42,005 nt of DNA from Acidobacteriota bacterium (lineage in GTDB: Bacteria > Acidobacteriota > Terriglobia > Bryobacterales > Bryobacteraceae). Each line of letters starts with the position of its first letter. The first letter of the stretch is position 1. Below are positions 1 to 8,302 of the stretch, piece after piece. The DNA lies in contig JACOSH010000422.1 of NCBI GenBank assembly GCA_016178945.1, positions 1 through 42,005 of the forward strand, read 5' to 3'. Made by a program: the position numbers and the translations under genes. The notes beneath the pieces were generated by a model, which was not told where the DNA came from, did no database searches, and saw only the letters and a list, made by a program, of their open reading frames with translations.

Positions 1-2014
1 CGGGCTGGGGCTGGGAGTAGCGAACGCAGCGGAAGCCGTTGTGGGCCGAGCGGTCGAAGGGGGGACGGCGATCGAGTTCGGCAAAGCTGAAGCGCTCCTC
101 GTCCCAGGCGCCGCCGAGAATGTAGCGTGTGCCTTCCCGCGCCTCATTCCAGCACCACTCTTTGACGTTTCCGGCCATGTCATACGCGCCGAAGCGGCCG
201 AGGCCCTGATACTTTCCCACCGGAACAGGCCCCGCGCCGCCGAAATTGCTGAGCGGAACCATAAGCGGCGCGAGCCAGACGAGCGCCGCCTTGTTCCAGT
301 GATAAAGAGAAGGCAGGCTTTTGCCGGCGAATTCGGCGTATGCGGCCGCCTCATACCAACTCACTCCCCGAACTGGGTACTGCTCCTGGCCGGTGGGATA
401 AGCGCCGCCTTCCCAAGTTGCGGGACCGGGCCGGCTGGTCGCGTCCCGGAACAGGCGCATGGCCTCTTCCCAGGTCAGCTCCCGGCCGTCTTGCACAAAG
501 CGTTGTTTCCAGTAGGCGTGGTTTTGATAGCCGCCTTTGTCGACGAATTCCTTGTATTGCCGGTTGGTGACCTCGTACTTGTCGATGAGGTAGGCCTCCA
601 TCGGAAGGGGCCGAAATCCGCCGCTGGCGATTCCGAATGGCCCAGCCGGAACCGTTACCATGCCGGAGGGGAGTGCTCCCGGCTTGCTGAGGTCGAACCG
701 GATCTGATTCCCGTAGTGGCCCAGGTTGGGCTCAACCGCGGCATCGTGCAGATCCCGGGTCCACCTGATCAGGACCCCATCGAAAGTCTCGAAACCATCC
801 TTGGAGACCTGGACGCGCAGCACGCCGAGCGGGATTCTCACCCTGGCGAGCGGAGACCGTCCGAGCGGCTGCCACGCGGCCTCCGGCGTCGAGTAGTTCT
901 TCCAGCGGATCTCCGCGCCCGGAGGCGTGGTCTCGAGGGTCACAACCGAGGACATGGCCGCCCACTGATCTTCGGCGATCGCGCCGCCCGCCGCGTTGGC
1001 CCGGATGAAGGCGGACGCGAAGTCGCCATCGCGGGTCAGACGGGCCACATCGGCTGCCATGCGCTGGCGTTCGCGCTGCGAGCTGGTGATCCGAAAGAAA
1101 GCGCCGCCGGCGAGCACCACCGCCAGACCCGCCGCGATCGCGATCGGCTTGCGCCGCGCGGACGGCTTGGCGACGGGCGCGATGGTGGTGAGCGTGGGCG
1201 CGCTGAGGCTGGTCTGGAAGGTCGAGAGGTCGCGGACTATCTCCGCGGCCGAAGCGTAGCGGTCTTCGCGCTTCTTGGCCAGGGCCTTCAGCACGATCCG
1301 CTCGAGCTCCGGATCGATGTCGCCGCGAATCTCACCCGGCCGCTTCGGCTCGTGGTGCACCACCTCGAACAGGATCGCCGTGGCGCTGCTGCCCGGAAAC
1401 GGCAGCTTGCCCGTGAGCATCTCGTACAGCATCGCTCCCAGGGCCCAGAGGTCCGTGCGCGCGTCTACGTCCTCTCCGACGGCCTGCTCGGGCGACATGT
1501 AGGCCGGCGTGCCCTTGGCGCTGGCCGCCACGCTCATGGTGGCGTCGGAGACCATGGCCAGGCCGAAGTCGATAATCTTGGGCACGCCGTCCCCGGTGAC
1601 GATGATGTTCGACGGCTTGATGTCGCGGTGAACGATGCCCTGGGCGTGAGCCTTGGCGAGTCCCTGCGCGATCTGAATCGCGACCCCGATGGTCTGGTCG
1701 AGCGCGGGGCGAGCCGCGATCTTCTGCTTCAGCGTCTCGCCAGGGTAGTAAGCCATGGCGATAAACGTCTGGCCATCGGGGGCTTCGTCGATATCGAAAA
1801 CGACGCCGATGTTGGCGTGGTCGAGAGCCGAGGCGGCCTTGGCCTCGCGGACGAAGCGCTTGCGCTCCTCTTCGCTCATGCTCAGCTCGGAGGAGAGGAA
1901 CTTCAGGGCGACGGTGCGGTCGAGTTTGAGATCGCGGGCGCGATAGACCACGCCCATGCCGCCGCTGCCCAGCTTGTCGAGAATCTCGTAGTGGGATACT
2001 GTCTGTCCGGTCAT
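1..2014 (-). CDS. Ser/Thr protein kinase with C-terminal FGE-sulfatase-like domain (partial)
   Basis: Membrane-anchored Hanks-type kinase; the 3' end lies outside the window, leaving 671 codons. Read from the reverse strand, the start is ATG at 2014. Residues about 9-270 are the kinase: glycine loop GSGGMGVVY (16-24), ALK lysine 38, catalytic VHRDIKPSN near 127, DFG near 148 and GTPAYMSPEQ. A hydrophobic segment (IAIAAGLAVVLAGGAFF) follows near 305-325, then a PEGA-like stretch (about 355-420) and, from about 450, a formylglycine-generating-enzyme/SUMF1-type domain (DKYEVTNRQYKEFV, PVRGVSWYEAAAYAEF, DMAGNVKEWCW). The paired cysteines of catalytic FGE, expected after the GGAW motif, are missing in the visible part, so this domain is probably a sensor or ligand-binding module rather than an oxidase. 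A perfect TATAAT lies at 2042-2037, 22 nt before the start. Substrates are unknown. Confidence 0.93.
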   Translation of the reverse strand, partial: MTGQTVSHYEILDKLGSGGMGVVYRARDLKLDRTVALKFLSSELSMSEEERKRFVREAKAASALDHANIGVVFDIDEAPDGQTFIAMAYYPGETLKQKIAARPALDQTIGVAIQIAQGLAKAHAQGIVHRDIKPSNIIVTGDGVPKIIDFGLAMVSDATMSVAASAKGTPAYMSPEQAVGEDVDARTDLWALGAMLYEMLTGKLPFPGSSATAILFEVVHHEPKRPGEIRGDIDPELERIVLKALAKKREDRYASAAEIVRDLSTFQTSLSAPTLTTIAPVAKPSARRKPIAIAAGLAVVLAGGAFFRITSSQRERQRMAADVARLTRDGDFASAFIRANAAGGAIAEDQWAAMSSVVTLETTPPGAEIRWKNYSTPEAAWQPLGRSPLARVRIPLGVLRVQVSKDGFETFDGVLIRWTRDLHDAAVEPNLGHYGNQIRFDLSKPGALPSGMVTVPAGPFGIASGGFRPLPMEAYLIDKYEVTNRQYKEFVDKGGYQNHAYWKQRFVQDGRELTWEEAMRLFRDATSRPGPATWEGGAYPTGQEQYPVRGVSWYEAAAYAEFAGKSLPSLYHWNKAALVWLAPLMVPLSNFGGAGPVPVGKYQGLGRFGAYDMAGNVKEWCWNEAREGTRYILGGAWDEERFSFAELDRRPPFDRSAHNGFRCVRYSQPQP

Positions 2015-2062
2015 CGGGGCGGCGCTTTCAGGGATGATTATACTCCCAGCCCGGCGCGCGAG

Positions 2063-2602
2063 TTAGCTGAACAGTTTGTCGACGCGGATGCGTAGCCCTG
2101 GGAGAACTTTGCCGCCGTCCAGTGTGCCGCGCCCGGAGGCCGTGCGGGGAGGCTGGTTGGGCGTGAGAACCAGCACGGACTTTTCTTCGGGCAACAAGAC
2201 CCAACCCAATCGGGACCCGTTGGCGAAGTAGTGCCGCATCTTGTCAAGGATGCCGGCGATCGAATCGTCGGGCGAGCGGACTTCGACGGCGAGATCGGGG
2301 GCGCGATCGAGGAATGACGAATCCGGCGGACTGAGGTCCAGCACCACGCAAACATCGGGTTGGTAGAACCGGAAACGCCCGCCGATCTTCACTCGGCACC
2401 GCAGTTCCGTGCCCGCGTATCCAACGCGATGCCGTCGAATGTAGGACAGAAGAAGCGCCCCGCAGTTGAGCTGCGCGATGGAATGAAGCTTGTTGCCCAC
2501 GTTCCTCCCCACGACGTGGCCGTCGATATACTCGCATTTCTCGTAGGCGGGATGGGAGAGGAATTCCTTCTCCGAAATCAATCGGACTGGAGCCGCACCC
2601 AT
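2063..2602 (-). CDS. Uma2 family (DUF820) restriction-endonuclease-fold protein
   Basis: A 179-residue protein of the Uma2 family, whose members have a PD-(D/E)XK nuclease fold and mostly unknown function. The core is intact: QPDVCVVL supplies the Asp, DLAVEVRSPDDS the Glu, and DKMRHYFANGSRLGWVLLP the Lys and the usual 'Y..G....W.l.p' end. Length matches the family (about 180-200). The ATG at 2602 has no Shine-Dalgarno; TACAAT lies on the minus strand at 2614-2609, six nucleotides before it, so the transcript may be leaderless. No partner gene or transposon flanks it, as is usual for these scattered single genes. The kinase gene lies 48 bp downstream on the same strand with its own -10. Confidence 0.85.
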   Translation of the reverse strand: MGAAPVRLISEKEFLSHPAYEKCEYIDGHVVGRNVGNKLHSIAQLNCGALLLSYIRRHRVGYAGTELRCRVKIGGRFRFYQPDVCVVLDLSPPDSSFLDRAPDLAVEVRSPDDSIAGILDKMRHYFANGSRLGWVLLPEEKSVLVLTPNQPPRTASGRGTLDGGKVLPGLRIRVDKLFS

Positions 2603-2608
2603 TTTCCG

Positions 2609-2614
2609 ATTGTA
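2609..2614 (-). promoter_or_regulatory. -10-like element for the Uma2 gene
   Basis: TACAAT on the minus strand followed by CGGAAA and the ATG. A transcription start about seven nucleotides after the hexamer would fall on the start codon. No strong -35 is visible (GTGAAT at a 16-bp spacing is the best). Confidence 0.4.
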
Positions 2615-2672
2615 CCAGCGGCTACCCGCTATTCACCAGCACACCGAAGCGGCAAGCAGACACACTTGGGCT

Positions 2673-2701
2673 TTGCCGGCATCCCTCGTTCCTGGTATAG
2701 T
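2673..2701 (+). promoter_or_regulatory. Sigma70-type promoter of the riboswitch-transporter transcript
   Basis: TTGCCG (2673-2678), an exact 17-bp spacer and TATAGT (2696-2701). The predicted transcription start, about 2706-2708, falls at the 5' edge of the riboswitch, which is what a riboswitch-led transcript should show. Confidence 0.7.
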
Positions 2702-2705
2702 GGAA

Positions 2706-2812
2706 CTGCCGAGCCCACACCCGTGGGGCGGGGGACCCAGACTTGGGGCGCAGTCCGAATCCCGGACGGGGTACTTTCAAGCCCTAGCCCGACAGCTAAC
2801 CTCGCAGGCGAA
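2706..2812 (+). promoter_or_regulatory. Cyclic-di-AMP (ydaO/yuaA) riboswitch aptamer
   Basis: The leader carries the conserved blocks of the ydaO/yuaA c-di-AMP riboswitch in order: GGGGCGGGGGACCCAG (2725-2740), TTGGGGCG (2743-2750), a variable hairpin GTCCG/CGGAC (2753-2767), the GTACTTTCAAGCCC segment, then AGCCCGACAGCTAACCTCGC and GGCG. From memory this last block differs from the crystallised Thermoanaerobacter aptamer at about two positions. The P1 stem can only be drawn partly (TGCC near 2707 with GGCG at 2807-2810). Known members lower expression of potassium or osmolyte transporters and cell-wall enzymes when c-di-AMP binds; the gene behind this one is a KimA-like transporter, which fits. 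The class is confident; the exact edges are not. Confidence 0.92.
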
Positions 2813-2840
2813 TTTGGGAGTCGCCCTTTTGGGCGAGAAG
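2807..2840 (+). promoter_or_regulatory. Possible translational expression platform of the riboswitch
   Basis: A perfect hairpin, TCGCCC-TTTT-GGGCGA (2821-2836), ends four nucleotides before the GTG start at 2841 and would hide the ribosome-binding region. GGCGA at 2807-2811, the 3' side of the aptamer's closing stem, can instead pair with TCGCC at 2821-2825. This suggests a switch: ligand holds P1, the hairpin forms and translation falls; without ligand GGCGA takes TCGCC and frees GGGCGAGAAG. There is no run of U long enough for a standard terminator. This is inference from base pairing. Confidence 0.5.
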
Positions 2841-5054
2841 GTGAGTTTCTCCGTGCAACAAGAGCATTCCGCCGCGAAGGTGGTTGTCGCGACCACCGTC
2901 GCCCTTTCCTTCATTTCCTTCTGGCGCGCCGCTTCGATCGTATTAAGCGACCTGGCGTCGTCGGCCTATTACGCGGGCGGCATCGCCGAGCTGGCCATCG
3001 GCAAGAGCGCGCCCTGGTTCATCCTGGGCGTGATGTTGTTCAGCTTCGCGGTGCGCTCGGTGTACATGGAATCGAGCAGCATGTTCGTGCGCGGCGGCGT
3101 TTACGTGGTGGTCCGCGATTCGATGGGGCCGTTCGTGGCGCGGCTGTCGGTCTCGTCCCTGATCTTCGACTACATCCTGACCGGTCCGATCAGCGTGGTG
3201 AGCGCGGGCCAGTACCTGGGCGGACTGCTGAACGAGTTCAACGAGCTGCTGCACCTGAATCAAAAGGTGGATCCCCAGCAGGTCGCGGTGGTCTTCAGCC
3301 TGGCCGTGATCGCCTACTTCTGGTGGAGCAACACCAAGGGCATCCACGAATCCAGCGGCCACGCGCTGCATATCATGCAGATCACCACGGTGATGGTGGC
3401 GATCCTGCTGGTCTGGTGCCCGCTGACGCTGCTGCTGCGCGGGCCCGCCCAGATTCCGCCGGCGCCCCTGCCGCGCAGCCTGCATTTCAGCGAGGACGGC
3501 CTGGGGTGGTTCCAAGGCACGATCTGGCCGCAAATCTCCTTCGTGGCGATCGTCATCGCCTTCGGCCACTCGCTGCTGTCGATGAGCGGATTCGAGACCT
3601 TGGCCCAGGTGTATCGCGAGATCGCCTACCCTAAGCTGAAGAACCTGAAGATCACGGGCAACATCGTGTGCCTGTACGCGGTGGTGTGCACCGGCGTGAT
3701 CACGCTGTTCGCCGGCATGATCATCCCGGACGCGAACCGCGCCGGCTACGTCAATAACCTGCTGGGCGGCCTGGCCATGCACCTGGCGGGCCCTCCCTAC
3801 CTGCTGCTGGCCTTTCATGTCTTCGTGGTCGTGGTGGGGGTGCTGATTCTCTCGGGAGCGGTCAACACATCGATCATCGGGGCCAACGGCGTCATGAATC
3901 GCGTGGCCGAGGATGGGGTACTGCTGGATTGGTTCCGCAAACCGCACGGGCGGTTCGGCACCAGCTACCGGATCATCAACCTGATCGCGATCCTGCAGGC
4001 GCTCACGATCGTCGCCAGCGGCGGCAACGTCTATACCCTGGGCGAAGCCTACGCCTTCGGCGTGGTGTGGAGCTTCTTCCTGAAGTCGCTGGGCGTGCTG
4101 GTGCTGCGCTACCATCGCAAGGACCAGGAGTACAAAGTCCCGCTGAACCTGCGCCTCGGCGGGCGGGAGTGGCCCGTCGGGTTGTTCCTGACCACCGGCG
4201 TGCTGTTTCTGGTGGCCATCGCCAACCTGTTCTCCAAGAAGATTGCCACCATCTGGGGCGTGGCGTTTACGATCGTGTTATTCATCCTGTTCACGTACTC
4301 GGAGCGCGTGAATGCCAGGAAGATGCGCAACAAGAAACCGGGCCTGGAGGAGTTCAACCTCGATCATCGCCCGGAGATCAACGCCGAAGCCGTGCAGGCC
4401 CGTCCGGGCTGCGTGCTGGTGGCCGTGCGCGACTACAATTCCATGGGCCACCTCCAGAGCGTCCTGCAGAAAACCAACCTCAAGCGCCACGATATTGTGG
4501 TGATGACGGTGCGCACCGTTTCCACGGGCGCCGCCGAATATCAACTGGGCGATAACCAGTTGTTCGCCGACTACGAAAAAGAGTTGTTCACCCGGGTGGT
4601 GTCGGTGGCCGAAAAGGAGGGCAAGACGGTGGACCTGGTAGTGGTTCCGGGTGTCGACCCGTTCGACGCCATGGTGCAGACGGCCTGTCTGTTAAAGGCC
4701 TCGCGGCTGGTGACCGGCGTTTCGGCCAAGATGGACTCAGACGAGCTGGCGCGCCGCGTCGGTTTGGCCTGGGAAAAGCTGCCTGCGGAGATGCGCCACA
4801 GTCTCTCGCTGGAGGTGATCCGTCCTGGCCGGCCCTCGATCTATGTCAACCTCGGCCCGCATCCGCCGCGCCTGTGGCCCGACGATGTCGACCGCCTGCA
4901 TGAGCTATGGCTGCGCCTCACCGGGCAGTTCGGGGCGAAGCTGCATCATCGCGACGTGGTCGGGGTGGCGTTGCGGCGGCTGGAACAGGACCTGAACAGC
5001 GAGAGGAGCTCCGATGTTGTGGAAGAATTGAAGAAGGAGATTCACCCCACCTGA
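2841..5054 (+). CDS. APC-superfamily transporter, KimA-like potassium/amino-acid permease
   Basis: Inner-membrane transporter of 737 residues if the GTG at 2841 is used; the reading frame is open further upstream, but that part is the promoter and riboswitch. About twelve hydrophobic segments fill residues 10-540. Family-like motifs include the GGVYVVVRDSMG segment near residue 84 and LIFDYILTGPISVVSAG near 108, resembling the GGAYIV/DYILT motifs of KimA (YdaO). From about residue 520 follows a soluble domain (RPGCVLVAVRDYNSMGHLQS ... VDLVVVPGVDPFDAMVQTA) of universal-stress-protein appearance, the position where KimA binds c-di-AMP. A c-di-AMP riboswitch in the leader supports potassium or osmotic homeostasis. 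The substrate cannot be fixed from sequence; a general amino-acid permease is the alternative. The methyltransferase gene starts 2 nt after its stop. Confidence 0.85.
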   Translation: MSFSVQQEHSAAKVVVATTVALSFISFWRAASIVLSDLASSAYYAGGIAELAIGKSAPWFILGVMLFSFAVRSVYMESSSMFVRGGVYVVVRDSMGPFVARLSVSSLIFDYILTGPISVVSAGQYLGGLLNEFNELLHLNQKVDPQQVAVVFSLAVIAYFWWSNTKGIHESSGHALHIMQITTVMVAILLVWCPLTLLLRGPAQIPPAPLPRSLHFSEDGLGWFQGTIWPQISFVAIVIAFGHSLLSMSGFETLAQVYREIAYPKLKNLKITGNIVCLYAVVCTGVITLFAGMIIPDANRAGYVNNLLGGLAMHLAGPPYLLLAFHVFVVVVGVLILSGAVNTSIIGANGVMNRVAEDGVLLDWFRKPHGRFGTSYRIINLIAILQALTIVASGGNVYTLGEAYAFGVVWSFFLKSLGVLVLRYHRKDQEYKVPLNLRLGGREWPVGLFLTTGVLFLVAIANLFSKKIATIWGVAFTIVLFILFTYSERVNARKMRNKKPGLEEFNLDHRPEINAEAVQARPGCVLVAVRDYNSMGHLQSVLQKTNLKRHDIVVMTVRTVSTGAAEYQLGDNQLFADYEKELFTRVVSVAEKEGKTVDLVVVPGVDPFDAMVQTACLLKASRLVTGVSAKMDSDELARRVGLAWEKLPAEMRHSLSLEVIRPGRPSIYVNLGPHPPRLWPDDVDRLHELWLRLTGQFGAKLHHRDVVGVALRRLEQDLNSERSSDVVEELKKEIHPT

Positions 5055-5055
5055 C

Positions 5056-5838
5056 ATGCTGACGCCGGGTTCTGAAGTCTTTGTCCTGTTAGGGGGCAAG
5101 CTCCGGCGAGCGCTGATGAACTACCGCGCGATCACCGCCATCGAAACCCAGTCGGGCGCCGATCTGTTTACCACCCTGGGTTACGCTCGCCATGACCGGC
5201 GGCCGGCGTCGGTTGTCATTTACCAGGCGCTCAAAGAGGGCTCTCCCCTCGATTCCGAGATCACGTTGGAACAGGTGAGCGCCTGGCTGGACGCCGGCGC
5301 GTACCGCCAGATTCTGGCGCGGATCGTCTCCACTTTGCAAAGTTGGAACGTGCCCGGTCCCGGCTCGCTGGCGCCGTTTGTTCCGACGCCGCCGGAGGTC
5401 ATTCGCCGGGCGTTGTTTCTCGCCGAGCTCGGTCCGGGACAGCAGTTTCTGGACCTGGGCTGCGGTCATGGCGAAGCGCTGCGGATCGCGGTCGCCGAGT
5501 ATCAAGCCGGCTGCGTGGCCGGGTTTGAATTGAACCGGGAGCGCTTCGAGATCGCTCACGCCGTTTTGACGGTCGCGGAATGCCCGTACCGTTTGTACCT
5601 GGAGGACATCCGCGCCGCCGACGGTCACGGCTCCGAAGAGCTGGCGCGGGCCGACGTCGTGTTCCTGTATTTCCTGACCAGCTCCAATGCCCTCTTGCGC
5701 CCTCTGTTGGAGGCGCACGTGAAGCGCGGCGCGCGGGTTGTCTCTCACGAGTACGCGATCGAAGGCTGGCCGCGCTGGAAGTACGAAGAAATTCCCTGTG
5801 CGGACCGTGCGCATAAGGTGTATGCGTACAAATTCTGA
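5056..5838 (+). CDS. Class I SAM-dependent methyltransferase
   Basis: A 260-residue protein starting one nucleotide after the transporter's TGA, so probably translationally coupled. The N-terminal 110 residues contain no motif I recognise. The methyltransferase core begins near residue 115: motif I FLDLGCGHGEAL (about 130-141), an acidic AdoMet-ribose position in GFELNRERFEIA, and ADVVFLYFLTSSNALL as the motif IV strand. The sequence resembles the Dot1-like or generic methyltransferases often annotated in Acidobacteriota; its substrate is unknown. An alternative reading is a protein-lysine or small-molecule methyltransferase. priA begins 6 bp downstream, so transporter, methyltransferase and priA likely share a transcript. 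Confidence 0.8.
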   Translation: MLTPGSEVFVLLGGKLRRALMNYRAITAIETQSGADLFTTLGYARHDRRPASVVIYQALKEGSPLDSEITLEQVSAWLDAGAYRQILARIVSTLQSWNVPGPGSLAPFVPTPPEVIRRALFLAELGPGQQFLDLGCGHGEALRIAVAEYQAGCVAGFELNRERFEIAHAVLTVAECPYRLYLEDIRAADGHGSEELARADVVFLYFLTSSNALLRPLLEAHVKRGARVVSHEYAIEGWPRWKYEEIPCADRAHKVYAYKF

Positions 5839-5844
5839 CTCTCC

Positions 5845-8262
5845 ATGCCTTGCTACTGCGACGTCAGCCTCCCGGTCCCGCTCGACCAGCCCTTCACCTA
5901 CGCCTTGCCGCTGACGTTGCAGCATCGCGTCCAGCCGGGGTGCCGGCTGCTGGTGCCGTTCGGGCCGCGCAAGCTGACCGGAGTGGTGCTGCGCTGCCAT
6001 GACGAGCCGCCGGAGGTCGCCACTCGTGAGGCCTTGCGGCTCATCGACGCTGTGCCGGTCCTGGATTCTCATTTGCTGGCGCTGGGCCAATGGATCGCCG
6101 CCTATTACTGCGCGCCGCTGGGGGAGGTCCTGCGCGGCATGTTGCCACTGGCGGCGGAGATCCGCGCCGGCAAGGTGTATTCGCTGACCGACGCCGGGCG
6201 CGATGCCACCCGGCAGTTGCTGATCGACGCATCGGCCGAGGATCCCATGGTCCAGGTGCTGCGGGCGCTGGAGTCGCGCTCACTCTCGGCGGGGTATCTG
6301 GCCAGGAAATTTCCGCTGGCCGACAAGGCGCTGCGTTCGCTCGAGAAACGCGGCTTCATCTTCTCCGAGCAGGTGCAGCGGGAAAGCGATCCGCTGCGCG
6401 CCCCCTCCGGCAAGCTCCGCGTGGAGCTGGCGGGGCCGGTCGCGGATCTGCCCAAGCTGCCCAAGTCCGAGCGCGAGCTGCTGGCCTTCCTCGAGCTTCA
6501 CCCCGGCGCCCACAACCTGCAAGACCTGGAATCCACGGTTCGCAACGCCGGCGCGGCGGCCCGCTCGCTGGCCAGAAAGAAATTGCTCAAACTGGCGCGC
6601 GAGGCGCCGGCCTTCACCGCGGCCGCCGATACCAGGGTCCCTCACGTCCTCAACCCGGACCAGCAACAAGCCTTCGACCAAATCCGCGAGGCGATCGAGG
6701 CCCGCCGCTTTCAAGCCTTTCTGCTGTACGGGGTGACCGGATCGGGCAAGACCGAGGTCTATCTCAATGCTATCGAATCGGTGCTGGCCGCGGGGCGCGG
6801 CGCGCTGCTACTGGTGCCCGAAATCGCCCTTACCCCGGCCATGGCCGGGCAGTTCTACGCCCGCTTCGGCGATCTGGTGGCGATCCTGCACTCGGCCTTC
6901 ACCGACACCGAGCGCGCCGGACAGTGGCGGCGCATCCGGGAGGGCGGCGCCCGCGTCGTGGTGGGGACCCGGTCCGGCGTCTTCGCGCCGGTTCGCGATC
7001 TGGGCCTGCTCATCGTCGATGAAGAGCACGATTCCAGCTACAAGCAGGAGGAGACGCCCCGCTACAACGGGCGCGATGTGGCCCTGGTGCGCGCCCAGGC
7101 CACCGATGCCTGCGTGATCCTCGGGTCGGCCACGCCCAGTCTGGAGAGCCGCTACAACGCCGGGCGCGGCAAGTACACGCTGCTGGAATTGCCGGGGCGC
7201 GTGGAGGCGCGCCCCATGCCCGAGGTGGAGCTGATCGACATGCGCGTGGAATTCCTGGAGACCCGCAAACAGACTACCTTCTCCCGGCGCCTGCTGGACG
7301 CCATCGGGTTCCGCCTGGCCAACGGCGAGCAGACCATGGTGTTGCTGAACCGCCGCGGCTTTTCCAGTTTTGTGGCCTGCCGTTCCTGCGGAGAGCGCGT
7401 GCAGTGCGTGAACTGCTCGGTGACGCTCACCTTCCATCGCCGCGACCGCCGCATGCTCTGTCACTATTGCAACTATGCCGAGAAGACGCCGGTGGCCTGT
7501 CCCAAGTGCCAGAGCGACAAGATCTATTTCCTGGGGGTCGGCTCGGAGAAGGTGGAGGAGGAACTGCACCGCCAGTTTCCCGCCGCGCGCATCGCCCGCC
7601 TGGACCGCGATACGGTCACCGGCAAGCGCCAGTACGAGACCATCTTGCAGGGCTTCCGCGAGGGAAGCTTCGACATCCTGGTGGGCACCCAGATGATCGC
7701 CAAGGGGCACGATATCCCCAACGTGACCCTGGTGGGCGTGGTCTCCGCGGACATTGGCCTGGGCATGCCGGATTTCCGGGCCGCCGAGCGCACCTTTCAG
7801 ATCCTGACCCAAGTGGCCGGCCGCGCGGGACGCGGCGACATCCCCGGGACGGTCCTGATCCAAACCATCAACCCGGATCACTACGCCGTGCGCCTGGCCG
7901 CGGCGCAGGACTACGCGGCGTTCTACGAAAAAGAACTGCAATTCCGGCGGCTGATGGCCTACCCGCCCTTCAGCGCCATGGCCAACGTGCTGGTGCGCTC
8001 CGAGAAGCAGGAGCAGGCGCTGCGCATGAGCGCCGAGCTCAGCCAGTTTCTCACGCCGGCGCCCGAGAAGATGAAGATCATGGGACCGGCCGAGGCGCCG
8101 GTGGCGCGCCTGAAGGCCGAGTATCGCTACCAGCTTCTGATCAAGTCCGCCAGCCGGAAAGCGCTGAGCGGCCTGCTGCATCGCGCGCGGATGTTCGCGC
8201 TGGAGCGCAAGTGGCCGGCCACCGCGCTGGTAATCGACGTGGACCCGCTTACTCTGATGTAA
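5845..8262 (+). CDS. priA: Primosomal protein N' (replication restart helicase PriA)
   Basis: PriA, 805 residues, a superfamily 2 3'-5' helicase that reloads the replisome at stalled forks. The N-terminal DNA-binding domain starts with CDVSLPVPLDQPFTYALP. Walker A is GVTGSGKTEVYL near residue 296, and the helicase DEEH box is VDEEHDSSYKQEETPRYNGR near 390. Eight cysteines in CRSCGERVQCVNCS and CHYCNYAEKTPVACPKC (about 512-555) form the two zinc sites, and ATPase motifs GTQMIAKGHD and QVAGRAGRG follow. Length is in the usual 730-830 range. The ATG lies 6 bp after the methyltransferase stop, without a clear Shine-Dalgarno. Confidence 0.97.
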   Translation: MPCYCDVSLPVPLDQPFTYALPLTLQHRVQPGCRLLVPFGPRKLTGVVLRCHDEPPEVATREALRLIDAVPVLDSHLLALGQWIAAYYCAPLGEVLRGMLPLAAEIRAGKVYSLTDAGRDATRQLLIDASAEDPMVQVLRALESRSLSAGYLARKFPLADKALRSLEKRGFIFSEQVQRESDPLRAPSGKLRVELAGPVADLPKLPKSERELLAFLELHPGAHNLQDLESTVRNAGAAARSLARKKLLKLAREAPAFTAAADTRVPHVLNPDQQQAFDQIREAIEARRFQAFLLYGVTGSGKTEVYLNAIESVLAAGRGALLLVPEIALTPAMAGQFYARFGDLVAILHSAFTDTERAGQWRRIREGGARVVVGTRSGVFAPVRDLGLLIVDEEHDSSYKQEETPRYNGRDVALVRAQATDACVILGSATPSLESRYNAGRGKYTLLELPGRVEARPMPEVELIDMRVEFLETRKQTTFSRRLLDAIGFRLANGEQTMVLLNRRGFSSFVACRSCGERVQCVNCSVTLTFHRRDRRMLCHYCNYAEKTPVACPKCQSDKIYFLGVGSEKVEEELHRQFPAARIARLDRDTVTGKRQYETILQGFREGSFDILVGTQMIAKGHDIPNVTLVGVVSADIGLGMPDFRAAERTFQILTQVAGRAGRGDIPGTVLIQTINPDHYAVRLAAAQDYAAFYEKELQFRRLMAYPPFSAMANVLVRSEKQEQALRMSAELSQFLTPAPEKMKIMGPAEAPVARLKAEYRYQLLIKSASRKALSGLLHRARMFALERKWPATALVIDVDPLTLM

Positions 8263-8290
8263 AGGAGCCGGGAGCCGCCACGGGATCGGC

Positions 8291-8296
8291 TACAAT
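8291..8296 (+). promoter_or_regulatory. -10-like element upstream of the alpha/alpha-barrel gene
   Basis: TACAAT lies exactly six nucleotides before the TTG start at 8303, in the 40-bp gap after priA. No -35 is recognisable. It matches the hexamer and spacing seen before the Uma2 gene. Confidence 0.35.
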
Positions 8297-8302
8297 GGAT
8301 TC

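Noticed and set aside
41-2095. Plus-strand open frame of 684 codons
   Set aside because: It is the antisense shadow of the minus-strand kinase, which has all kinase motifs in order.
2610-2840. Longer N-terminus for the transporter (77 extra residues)
   Set aside because: The extra codons coincide with the promoter and the conserved riboswitch and do not resemble the family's N-terminus.
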